Origin: Methylococcaceae bacterium UBA1147
Lineage (GTDB): Bacteria > Pseudomonadota > Gammaproteobacteria > Methylococcales > UBA1147
Direction of reading: 5' to 3'
Assembly: GCA_002311315.1 (NCBI GenBank)
Contig: DBZZ01000047.1
Coordinates: forward strand, 4,024 to 29,688
Length of the DNA stretch: 25,665 nucleotides
Positions 17,014-24,016 of the stretch are shown piece by piece. The notes under the pieces were generated by a model, which saw only the letters and a program-made list of their open reading frames with translations, did no database searches and was not told the origin of the DNA. Every line of letters starts with the position of its first letter. Position 1 is the stretch's first letter. Both the position numbers and the translations under genes were made by a program.

Positions 17014-17718
17014 CTATTGGCCTGCCTTATCTCGTCTGTAAAACCGAAACCCGAGCACAGCTCCCAGGCCCGCCAACATTGCCAGCACCAAGTAAACCCA
17101 CCTGGAGGCTGTCCAGTCTACTCTGTAGCTGTCCGGGTTCTCGACTGGCGTGAGCCCCGGGATGCTGGCAATATCCCCGTCTCCTTGCCCCACTTTCATC
17201 TGCGCCTTCATGCCTTTTTCCATGTGCTGCGCAAGTTCGCAATGGACCAGGAATGTCTTGGGTTCGTCCGGCACAATAAAGGTCGCAGTCTTGCTGCCGG
17301 GACCAGTAACCTCGATAGTGAACATTCCCGTAGGTGGGTAAAGATATTCCGGCAAACCATGAATCATAAACTGATGGCGTATGTGGTCATCGTTCACGAA
17401 TTTCACGGTAATCCTGCTGCACGGCTCGACTTCCCATTCCTGTTGGTCATAGGCAAACATTTTTCCGGGAAAACGTGCAGCGTACTTGCGTCCAGCGTGA
17501 ACAGTGAACTGGAGGTCACCGGAAATCTCCTTGCATCCGTCCGGAAGCCTGTCCTTATTCTCATTCATGATCATGCCATCCATGTCCATGCTGTGGCGAA
17601 CCTTGACCTTGCTCTCCCCTTCGTAGGGAATTACCAACGATCTTTTAATTTCCTGGGCGCTGACCGTGCTGGTCACGGCAATCAAGCCGATCATGCATCC
17701 AATCAATAAACGACTCAT
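17014..17718 (-). CDS. Membrane-anchored type-1 copper protein (cupredoxin)
   Basis: A 234-residue exported protein: signal peptide 1-21 (likely cut near VSA-QE), a cupredoxin domain (about 70-177) and a C-terminal membrane span (about 207-225) with a basic tail. Probable copper ligands are H115 (in HIRHQF), C160, H165 and M170 (HCELAQHMEKGM); the C-x4-H-x4-M spacing resembles auracyanin. C62 and C100 could form a disulfide. A Met/Asp/His-rich patch, HSMDMDGMIM (42-51), precedes the domain. The ATG at 17718 overlaps the multicopper oxidase stop (ATGA), so the two are coupled. I reject a longer frame from 17814 because it lacks the signal peptide at its start. A likely role is electron transfer to or from the adjacent oxidase (inference). 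Confidence 0.85.
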   Translation of the reverse strand: MSRLLIGCMIGLIAVTSTVSAQEIKRSLVIPYEGESKVKVRHSMDMDGMIMNENKDRLPDGCKEISGDLQFTVHAGRKYAARFPGKMFAYDQQEWEVEPCSRITVKFVNDDHIRHQFMIHGLPEYLYPPTGMFTIEVTGPGSKTATFIVPDEPKTFLVHCELAQHMEKGMKAQMKVGQGDGDIASIPGLTPVENPDSYRVDWTASRWVYLVLAMLAGLGAVLGFRFYRRDKAGQ

Positions 17719-19409
17719 TTCATTCCCCTCCCAGGCCCTGCAACTGAAGTCCGGAGCAGGCTCAGCAAACCCACAATGATCCCGAACACCAGTCCTAGCA
17801 TGACCACCCGCCAAGCATCTGGTTCCACTGATCCTGCCTCTCCGAGCAGGCTTGTTGCTTCCGAACCTTCCCAGATCGGAATGTTTCCAGCGTTGTATTC
17901 CGGATCAAGGAACCGATCCACGCCGACCCCTTGAAGTTTCGGCATGCCGTCGTTCTCCAGGTAGGAACGATAAACAACCATGCTGATGTCCCCTCCGGGG
18001 CCGCGTCCATTGGTGGTAATGCCCTTTTCGGCATGGTTATGGAACAGCCAGACTCCGGGGCCGTAGCTGTGCAAACCGTCGTTCTGGGTGGACAACCGAA
18101 GGTCCATTCTTTGCGCACTACTCAGATCGTAGACATCCCGAATGACCTGTTGAGCTCTGGGTCGTTCGATACCATCGAGATGAGTGATTGTTGCCTTGTG
18201 TCCATGGGTATGCAGCGACAGAACGTTTTCTTGCCCATTCAATACCCTCAGTTTCACATTCTCATCAGGCCTGACAACGATGATGGACTCTCTCAGGGTA
18301 TAGGGAAAAGACCGGCCATTGAGCAGAAAATAATCCGAAGTTGCATCGGTAATGTCGTACTCTCGATTCATTCGGCGGGCAATCAGACGAGGATCATTGG
18401 CCTTTTGAATAATCGAGTTCAGATCGTTGTCGATGCTCTGATAATGCAGATCGTACTCATGCTCATAAGAAGCCTTTACTGCCACTGATGAATGCCGCAC
18501 GTAGCCAGCCCCGACATTCAGAGTTTGCAGCCAGTTGTTCGGTCGATTTTCCTCGACCACGAACATTCCCTGTAGCCCCATCATCAGGTGCTTCGCGGTC
18601 TGCACATGGCAATGATAGAACATCGTACCGGTCTGTCGCGGCTTCAATGTGTAGGTTTTTCGGTCACCTGGAAGAACTGGCCGTTCGTCCGTTAGCGGAA
18701 CGCCGTCGTTGCCTTCGCCTGCGGCGTTGACATAAGGATGATCAACACCGTGAAGATGAATCGTATGGGGCAAGTAATGCGTATTCTCCAGAGTAATTTT
18801 TACAATATCGCCCTGTTCGACACGTATCACGGGTGACGGGGCCCTGAGATCCCGGATTGCTTCATAAGAAAAAAGATTGATTGCCGCCATGCCGCGGGTT
18901 TTCGGTGTAAAAACCCAGAGCCCTGGCTGAACGCCGGGTGCAATCTCGTAGGTCGGCAGGAACCGGTCCCCGTCCGGTGAACTGCCATTCAGTTCCGAAA
19001 CTTCCAGCTTGATGTGAATGACGTCCGGATCCCCGTCGCCATCCAGGTCATCGCTCTTGATGACCGCATCACTGGCCAGACGTGTCTGCATCAGTGTTTT
19101 CATTGAAACGTTGTTGGTTCCCTTGACCACGGCCGCCACCGCCCAGGGATTGTCGGGTTCACAGCGAGGTGATTCATTGACATTGACACCGTCAATCTCA
19201 TGCTGCTGGCGCCAAACTTCGTATCCGGACGTACAGAGCTTGGCGGGCTCACCGGTACCGTTCGGATCGGTTTTCTTGACCGAGACATATTCCTCTGTGG
19301 CCGGAGCATTGATCCACACATCACCATTCAGCCCCCGGTAAACCCAGGCTTCGACACCCACCAGAATCACTACGGCCGCCACAACCCACCGCTTCATTTC
19401 ATTTTTCAT
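17715..19409 (-). CDS. Membrane-anchored two-domain multicopper oxidase (type C-like)
   Basis: A 564-residue protein with an N-terminal anchor (about 7-24), an unassigned periplasmic region (about 26-190), two cupredoxin domains and a C-terminal span (about 533-553). Domain 1 has H215-x2-H218-x-H220 (HTIHLHG) and FYHCHVQTAKHLMMGL with C267, so the type-1 copper is in domain 1. Domain 2 has HTHGH (400-404) and WLFHNHAEKG (455-462), where asparagine replaces the cysteine. Trinuclear-cluster histidines are present in both domains. This is the pattern of type C two-domain oxidases, one of which has been characterised from Nitrosomonas europaea. The substrate is unknown. ATG 19409 is preferred over GTG 19466 because AGGG lies ten bases upstream and the anchor follows directly. 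NirK is excluded by the HCH motif. Confidence 0.85.
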   Translation of the reverse strand: MKNEMKRWVVAAVVILVGVEAWVYRGLNGDVWINAPATEEYVSVKKTDPNGTGEPAKLCTSGYEVWRQQHEIDGVNVNESPRCEPDNPWAVAAVVKGTNNVSMKTLMQTRLASDAVIKSDDLDGDGDPDVIHIKLEVSELNGSSPDGDRFLPTYEIAPGVQPGLWVFTPKTRGMAAINLFSYEAIRDLRAPSPVIRVEQGDIVKITLENTHYLPHTIHLHGVDHPYVNAAGEGNDGVPLTDERPVLPGDRKTYTLKPRQTGTMFYHCHVQTAKHLMMGLQGMFVVEENRPNNWLQTLNVGAGYVRHSSVAVKASYEHEYDLHYQSIDNDLNSIIQKANDPRLIARRMNREYDITDATSDYFLLNGRSFPYTLRESIIVVRPDENVKLRVLNGQENVLSLHTHGHKATITHLDGIERPRAQQVIRDVYDLSSAQRMDLRLSTQNDGLHSYGPGVWLFHNHAEKGITTNGRGPGGDISMVVYRSYLENDGMPKLQGVGVDRFLDPEYNAGNIPIWEGSEATSLLGEAGSVEPDAWRVVMLGLVFGIIVGLLSLLRTSVAGPGRGMK

Positions 19410-19429
19410 GTTGACCAGACCCTGTTGCA

Positions 19430-19445
19430 CGTACGCCGGCGTACG
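19430..19445. repeat. 16-bp perfect palindrome in oxidase leader
   Basis: CGTACGCCGGCGTACG is its own reverse complement. It lies 20 bases upstream of the preferred oxidase ATG (19409) and downstream of the candidate promoter, so it would be in the 5' untranslated RNA. It could be a dimeric operator, or a hairpin with a 6-bp stem and CCGG loop just ahead of the ribosome-binding site. It does not resemble the CueR or CopR operators I know. Confidence 0.55.
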
Positions 19446-19508
19446 AGGCGGCCAGACATCCTTCACTGCGGCGAACCAACGTATTCCGAAATCGGATAAA
19501 AACCGTGT

Positions 19509-19537
19509 ATTTTAACGCATCCTTAGTTTCATGTTCT
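19509..19537 (-). promoter_or_regulatory. Candidate sigma-70 promoter for oxidase operon
   Basis: On the minus strand, AGAACA (19532-19537) and TAAAAT (19509-19514) are separated by 17 bases. The -10 is good and the -35 weak. Transcription would start near 19502, giving a leader of about 93 bases that contains the palindrome. Confidence 0.35.
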
Positions 19538-19709
19538 AGATAAAAGTTCCCGTGAATTTCAAACACCCTCTAATCAAGGGGATTGCGCTCTATTCTCGGT
19601 ACGCATCTTGTTGCCATGAAAGGTCCGCAACCCGTCTGAGGTAGATTCACTACGCGTGGTACAGGACGCCTCAGTCACGCCCTATGCCCGGCATTTTGCA
19701 TCCCACCGA

Positions 19710-19738
19710 TTCAAGATAAACTTCAAAGCGTCTAGAAT
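19710..19738 (+). promoter_or_regulatory. Weak candidate promoter for bcp
   Basis: TTCAAG (19710-19715) and TAGAAT (19733-19738) are 17 bases apart. The -10 matches five of six consensus bases and the -35 only three. The resulting leader would be about 66 bases. Confidence 0.28.
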
Positions 19739-19810
19739 GGTCGAACCTGGGTACAGAAACAGGCCCTTTCACAACGCCCGCCTTTGTTCATCAATCAACC
19801 TGAGAAAAAA

Positions 19811-20290
19811 ATGACAACGACCAGTCTCGGAAACGTAGTACCGGATTTCGAAATTACCTGCACCGGAGAAAAAACGCTGAAACGATCGGATCTAGAGGGA
19901 AAATATGTAGTGCTTTACTTTTATCCGAAAGACCATACGCCGGGATGCACCCAGGAAGGCCGTGATTTCAGGGATAATATGGCCGAATTCGAAAATCTCG
20001 ATACCATGATCTTAGGGGTGTCGCGAGACAGCGTACGGACGCATGAGAACTTTCGCGAAAAACAATGCTTTCCCTTCGATCTTCTGGCTGATACAGAGGA
20101 GGTCTTGTGCAAGCTTTTTGACGTCATCAAGATGAAAAACATGTACGGCCGCCAGTCCATGGGTATTGAACGGAGCACATTCCTGATTGGTCCTGATGGT
20201 ACACTTCTTTGGGAATGGAGGAAGACAAAGGTCAAGGGTCATGTCCAGCAAGTGCTGGAAAAAATCATCGAAATATCACAGGCAACTTGA
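19811..20290 (+). CDS. bcp: Thioredoxin-dependent peroxiredoxin Bcp/PrxQ
   Basis: A 159-residue cytoplasmic peroxiredoxin that reduces hydroperoxides. The peroxidatic cysteine is C46 in HTPGCTQEG, with the PxxxTxxC pattern of the family; YFYPKDHTPGCT and GIERSTFLI are typical. The usual resolving cysteine five residues later is absent (R51). The other cysteines are C17, C86 (KQCFPF) and C107 (LCKLFD). It may therefore work as a 1-Cys enzyme or use C86, which lies near but not at the alpha-3 resolving position seen in some PrxQ proteins. The ATG at 19811 was chosen over an upstream TTG (19784), since the conserved sequence starts here. It is monocistronic and convergent with hemY. Confidence 0.92.
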   Translation: MTTTSLGNVVPDFEITCTGEKTLKRSDLEGKYVVLYFYPKDHTPGCTQEGRDFRDNMAEFENLDTMILGVSRDSVRTHENFREKQCFPFDLLADTEEVLCKLFDVIKMKNMYGRQSMGIERSTFLIGPDGTLLWEWRKTKVKGHVQQVLEKIIEISQAT

Positions 20291-20573
20291 CGGACTCAAT
20301 ATTGGCCGTGTGAATCAGTGCGCCTGAGATTGTGCCACCCATTGCAGACAAGACGCCAGAAGGATTCCGGCTCCTTGGTTCTGACGAAAAATTTGACCTG
20401 TTCTCGACGGATAACGGCAACAGGGCAGTCCACACGCTTGGAAGGCACCCCAGCCCGTCCAGGCTCAACGATCGTACTTTCGGGAGCTCATCCAGGGGAG
20501 GGGATGGTCTGTTCTTAGCAGTCGTCAGCCCAGTGAAAACCGAATCGAGGGGGACTTCAGCCCTGACAGACCA
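20291..20573. other. Convergent gap between bcp and hemY
   Basis: About 283 bases between the two stops. It contains an 8-bp inverted repeat, TGGTCTGT (20505-20512) and ACAGACCA (20566-20573), with the right arm abutting the hemY stop and a loop of 53 bases, but no T-run. Short open frames on both strands resemble no family I know. No typical terminator is visible. Confidence 0.4.
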
Positions 20574-21857
20574 TTAACTTATAACCTGCTTTTTCTTGAC
20601 CTCATCGACCTCTAGAAACGTGGCATCTGGAGGCATGTAATCAATACGCTTGACCACCTCGTCAGAAGCCAGTAGGAGTCCCTTGCGGTAATTTTGCAAG
20701 GCCTGTGAGGGTTCACCATTTTCTGCAGCAAGGTCACCGGAACAAAGGTAAGCATCAACACTGGGTTCGATATCGATACTCGACTGAAGATACATCTTGG
20801 CCTTATCGAGCAACTTGAGCCGGATGCAGAGTTTCCCGAGCATCCTCATCAATATGGCATCACCAGGGTGTTGGGAAACCCAGGACTCCGCCCGATCCAG
20901 TTGCTTCTTTGGTTTGCCCGATTCGATACAGCCGTACAGTACGAGCAGGGTTTCATCCCAGCTCTTTTCGAGGCTTTTTCTGAGTTCGTCCTCGATGTCG
21001 TGTCCGCCGTCAAGGCGGATCATTCCAGCATAATAAACAGCACCCATACCGGATACCGACCTAATATAAGAAGGAACTCCATCCCAGGCTGCCTTCAATG
21101 CCTGTAGATCTTTGGTTCCTGCCGTTTCTTTCAGCAGTTCACTGTAGACTTCAGTTTCCAACAGCTTGATTTGGGCCTCCATCAAGACCCGATTTTTCTT
21201 CAAATCCGGCAAAAGTTTACGGATCGCCTGCCAATCCTCCATCTGCCGATAGGTTTCGTGCAACAATCTCAGCACCGCAGCATGGGTCGGCGCAATCGAT
21301 TTCAGTATCTTGAGACTGTCGAGCGCCTTGTCGAACTGTTTGTTGGAGAGTTGCAACTCAGCCTCGGTCAGACCCACCACCAGTTCGGAACCCGGTGTGC
21401 TTTCATTCGCCAGCTGCAGGTATTCATCCCTCTTGCTGAAAGCGCCGCGTGCCTGGGCGGCCTTCGCAGCCGTCAGGTAATGCATCAGCGGTATACCACT
21501 AGATGCCGCATTCCGAATCAGCGATTTCTCTGCCTGTGCCCAGTTTCCTTCAGCTGCATCCACCAGTCCCCACACCAAGCCTTCGAGAGAATGAGCGGTC
21601 CGTTTGGCGAGACTTCTTTTCTTCAGGATTGAGGGGAGCCGGATGGTTGACAACAGCAGGCGTATCAGTATGTAAAAGACGACAAAGGCAATGACCAGTG
21701 CCGCAAGGGAAAAGTAGAGCGACGTTTCTATCTGCCAGTTGCCGTAGCCAATCAGGACATGTCCGGGATTCTCGCTGGTGAACACCAGGTCCCGAAGGTA
21801 GAAAGCCGCGCCGACCACGACAAGAAAGGTCGCAAGCAAATAGATGAGGTATTTCAC
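20574..21857 (-). CDS. hemY: HemY-like TPR membrane protein of the heme operon
   Basis: A 427-residue inner-membrane protein with two N-terminal spans (about 2-20 and 47-68) and a TPR-rich helical region exposed to one side, the proteobacterial HemY layout. The AEGNWAQAEKSL segment after the spans is typical, and C-terminal helices such as PSQALQNYRKGL are TPR-like. Its role in tetrapyrrole metabolism is linked by operon position but is biochemically unsettled. It is not the protoporphyrinogen oxidase also called HemY in Gram-positives. The start is GTG at 21857, with AAGGAG eight bases upstream overlapping the hemX stop, so the genes are coupled. Confidence 0.9.
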   Translation of the reverse strand: MKYLIYLLATFLVVVGAAFYLRDLVFTSENPGHVLIGYGNWQIETSLYFSLAALVIAFVVFYILIRLLLSTIRLPSILKKRSLAKRTAHSLEGLVWGLVDAAEGNWAQAEKSLIRNAASSGIPLMHYLTAAKAAQARGAFSKRDEYLQLANESTPGSELVVGLTEAELQLSNKQFDKALDSLKILKSIAPTHAAVLRLLHETYRQMEDWQAIRKLLPDLKKNRVLMEAQIKLLETEVYSELLKETAGTKDLQALKAAWDGVPSYIRSVSGMGAVYYAGMIRLDGGHDIEDELRKSLEKSWDETLLVLYGCIESGKPKKQLDRAESWVSQHPGDAILMRMLGKLCIRLKLLDKAKMYLQSSIDIEPSVDAYLCSGDLAAENGEPSQALQNYRKGLLLASDEVVKRIDYMPPDATFLEVDEVKKKQVIS

Positions 21858-21868
21858 CGCTGAACTCC

Positions 21869-23101
21869 TTACTGTTTCCCTTTCTGACTTTGACCGCTGG
21901 CTTTCCTGCTCGCCGATGAACGATCCACCCGTACCCGCAAGGCAGCAACGTTTTGAAGCAAGTTCAGTGAACCACTGATGTCGGGATAATCGATTTCCAG
22001 ACCCACCAATGCCAGCTCGTCCAGTTCGGCGGCAAATTTCTTGGTTACGCCATGCTCCATCAGAAAGTGGGCTTTCAGCCAGTCTTTCGCATCCTGGATA
22101 TTCTGCAGATACAGCCTGGAGTCACGCTCCACCAGGGCCAGTCGAACGATTTCCAGCTTGAGCCTGAGTTTTCCCCGAATCATCTGCACCTGATCCGGGC
22201 GCAGGATCGCATCGAATTCACGGTCCGTGCGTCTCACGATCACCATTCCCTTCAGATCATCCAGTGCCAAACTCAGCAGCCTGTTGATGTCGCCAATTCC
22301 GTACTCGACGGCTTCGGATTGGGGTTTTGCTTCCTCAGCGCTAGCGTTACTCGAAACCTTCCCGGAGTGAGGCAAAAACACCTGGATTTCGGAAACTTGT
22401 TTTTCAAGAACCTTAATTCTTGCGAAGATCCCGACGATATCGACCGTCTTGAGTCCCTTCAGCGCGGAGATTTCGCGTGCAATCTGTTCACGCACCTTGA
22501 AAACCCCGGGGTTTCCACTATCACGTAGGCGATTGTCCGCTGCTCTTAGCGCGCCCAGAGTTGTCTTGAGATCGCCAACCAGATTAAGCCTCTGATTCGC
22601 CACGTTGAGCATGTACTCCGCATCGGCAACCATCCAGTCGCCCCGAGTTCTGTTCAACAAATCGTCAATACGGTCAATCGAACCCGAGAGATCTTCTTTT
22701 ACCTGTTTCAGCGTGTTCCCGTGATGTTTGCCGAATTCGGCCAGTTCGCGTTCGAACTTGCTTTCTCGATTAGCCACGCTGGTTTGGACCGTCGCCATCT
22801 GCATTTGCAGTGTGCTCAACTGACTCAGGAGGGTCACCTGCTGATCATTCAACTGGGCGATCTGGCGGCTATCCTTGTCGAGCTCGCCACCCAAGCCCTC
22901 CTGCTGGGAACGCAGTTGCTGCAGGAAAAAATACCCTGCGCCGGCAAGAATCACGACGGCAAAAAAGATCAAAACAGCGTAAAGATTACTCCGATCATTG
23001 GTGACTTCTTCACTACTCTGGTCACTCGTAACTTCTTCGTTCGACTCCGGTGCAGCATTGAATTCCCCAGACGCTTCGATGTCGGTATTTTCTTCGCCCA
23101 C
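21869..23101 (-). CDS. hemX: HemX-like membrane protein of the heme operon
   Basis: A 410-residue protein with a short acidic cytoplasmic N-terminus, one membrane span (about 40-60) and a probable coiled coil (about 61-140). A helical body follows, with AEYMLNVANQRLNL, DRIDDLLNRT and DAKDWLKAHF, as in proteobacterial HemX. These proteins are often annotated as uroporphyrinogen-III C-methyltransferase, but no SAM-binding methyltransferase motif is visible here. I place the start at GTG 23101 because GGGAGG lies nine bases upstream; the longer TTG frame (23122) would put that site inside the gene. The N-terminus contains a short tandem duplication, EEVTSDQSS / EEVTNDRSN. Confidence 0.88.
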   Translation of the reverse strand: MGEENTDIEASGEFNAAPESNEEVTSDQSSEEVTNDRSNLYAVLIFFAVVILAGAGYFFLQQLRSQQEGLGGELDKDSRQIAQLNDQQVTLLSQLSTLQMQMATVQTSVANRESKFERELAEFGKHHGNTLKQVKEDLSGSIDRIDDLLNRTRGDWMVADAEYMLNVANQRLNLVGDLKTTLGALRAADNRLRDSGNPGVFKVREQIAREISALKGLKTVDIVGIFARIKVLEKQVSEIQVFLPHSGKVSSNASAEEAKPQSEAVEYGIGDINRLLSLALDDLKGMVIVRRTDREFDAILRPDQVQMIRGKLRLKLEIVRLALVERDSRLYLQNIQDAKDWLKAHFLMEHGVTKKFAAELDELALVGLEIDYPDISGSLNLLQNVAALRVRVDRSSASRKASGQSQKGKQ

Positions 23102-23110
23102 TTGTTTATT

Positions 23111-23116
23111 CCTCCC
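23111..23116 (-). promoter_or_regulatory. Ribosome-binding site fixing the hemX start
   Basis: GGGAGG on the minus strand, nine bases before GTG 23101. It is the strongest Shine-Dalgarno in the hem block and the reason for rejecting the TTG at 23122. Confidence 0.7.
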
Positions 23117-23202
23117 GTTCAAACGCTTTCAGGTTTTCGTGAACGCTCCGCTGGCCCGGACCATTCGGCCTGTTATTTTTACCGGCAAACCAGATTCTAT
23201 TA

Positions 23203-24006
23203 TTACCGATCATCGAAAATTCCATGCTGTTCCGGATCGAATAAATCACTCAATGCTGCAAACAATGCTGAATCCGACGCATTTTCCGCAAGCACGACTT
23301 TCTTGAACCCATTCGCCTTGGCTTGTCCGGCAACGCGTTCACTGATGACAATCAACGGGACACATACCGCCCATTCCATCCCATGCCGACCGAGTATCAT
23401 CATCAAATTCCTTAATGATTCTCCACTGAAGGCTGTCACCGCGTCAACGCCATATCTTTGCCATTGTTCGAGGTGACTTTCAATATCCACGGATGGGCAG
23501 CAACGACGGTATACCTCCGCGTAACCAACATCCGCACCTCGCTGCGTCAGCGTATCTCCCAGTAACGGCCGGCCACCCTGACCGCGCACGATCAGAAAGC
23601 GCAGGCCCGCAACATGCCCCATTTCCGCCAAACCGAGTAAAGCCTCAGTGTCATAGCGACCCTCGGGAACCACGATACCCTTGATTCCGCAATCAAGCAG
23701 CGCTCGCTCGGTTGCCCTCCCCATAGCAGCGACTTTCACATGTCGCGGTATATTGAGTCTATTGTCACATGCTTTTTGTGCATAATACACTGCATTTACG
23801 CTGACAAAAACAAGCCAGTCAACCTGATACATGCTTCTCAGCACCTTCGAAACGTGATCCAGGTCTTTCGGAGGTTCGATCTCCAAGGTTGGAAAACGCA
23901 AGGCTGTACCGCCACCTTTTTCGATCAGATGGCACAATCCTGCGGCCTGGTGTACTGGCCGGGTAACCATGACAGAGACACCTGCAAACGGCTTGGATGT
24001 ACCCAT
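23203..24006 (-). CDS. hemD: Uroporphyrinogen-III synthase HemD
   Basis: A 267-residue cytoplasmic enzyme that closes and inverts ring D of hydroxymethylbilane to give uroporphyrinogen III. Family features are VMVTRPVHQAAGLCHLIEKGGG near the N-terminus, DWLVFVSVNAVYYA (the FxSxNxV pattern), GLRFLIVRGQGGRPLLGDTL and VDAVTAFSGESLRNL. Primary sequence in this family is poorly conserved, but the position directly after hemC, ten bases away, settles it. The ATG at 24006 has AGGT about nine bases upstream. An 80-100 base gap follows before hemX. Confidence 0.92.
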   Translation of the reverse strand: MGTSKPFAGVSVMVTRPVHQAAGLCHLIEKGGGTALRFPTLEIEPPKDLDHVSKVLRSMYQVDWLVFVSVNAVYYAQKACDNRLNIPRHVKVAAMGRATERALLDCGIKGIVVPEGRYDTEALLGLAEMGHVAGLRFLIVRGQGGRPLLGDTLTQRGADVGYAEVYRRCCPSVDIESHLEQWQRYGVDAVTAFSGESLRNLMMILGRHGMEWAVCVPLIVISERVAGQAKANGFKKVVLAENASDSALFAALSDLFDPEQHGIFDDR

Positions 24007-24016
24007 ATCGGTGTAC

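Larger units (their letters stand above)
19410..19810. other. Divergent intergenic region between multicopper oxidase and bcp
   Basis: About 400 bases without a convincing gene. It holds a 16-bp perfect palindrome (19430-19445), a candidate promoter toward the oxidase (19509-19537) and a weak candidate toward bcp (19710-19738). A CTGAGG / CCTCAG inverted pair (19636-19641 and 19669-19674, loop 27) is too short to interpret. No tRNA or small-RNA gene is apparent. Confidence 0.5.

Noticed and set aside
17719..17814. Upstream start for the cupredoxin
   Set aside because: It lies inside the oxidase gene; the signal peptide begins at the ATG overlapping the oxidase stop.
17715..19409. Copper nitrite reductase (NirK) for the multicopper oxidase
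   Set aside because: Domain 1 has HCH and HxxHxH and domain 2 has HTHGH and HNH, the trinuclear-cluster pattern of multicopper oxidases; NirK lacks HCH and has an Asp in place of the middle histidine.
19636..19674. CTGAGG / CCTCAG inverted pair as a hairpin or operator
   Set aside because: Six-base arms with a 27-base loop are expected by chance in a region this size.
20332..20577. 81-codon plus-strand frame after bcp
   Set aside because: GTG start without a ribosome-binding site, overlaps the hemY stop, low-complexity-like translation, no family recognised.
21869..23101. HemX as an active uroporphyrinogen-III methyltransferase
   Set aside because: No SAM-binding methyltransferase motif is present; the protein is a membrane span, coiled coil and helical body, so only the family name is used.
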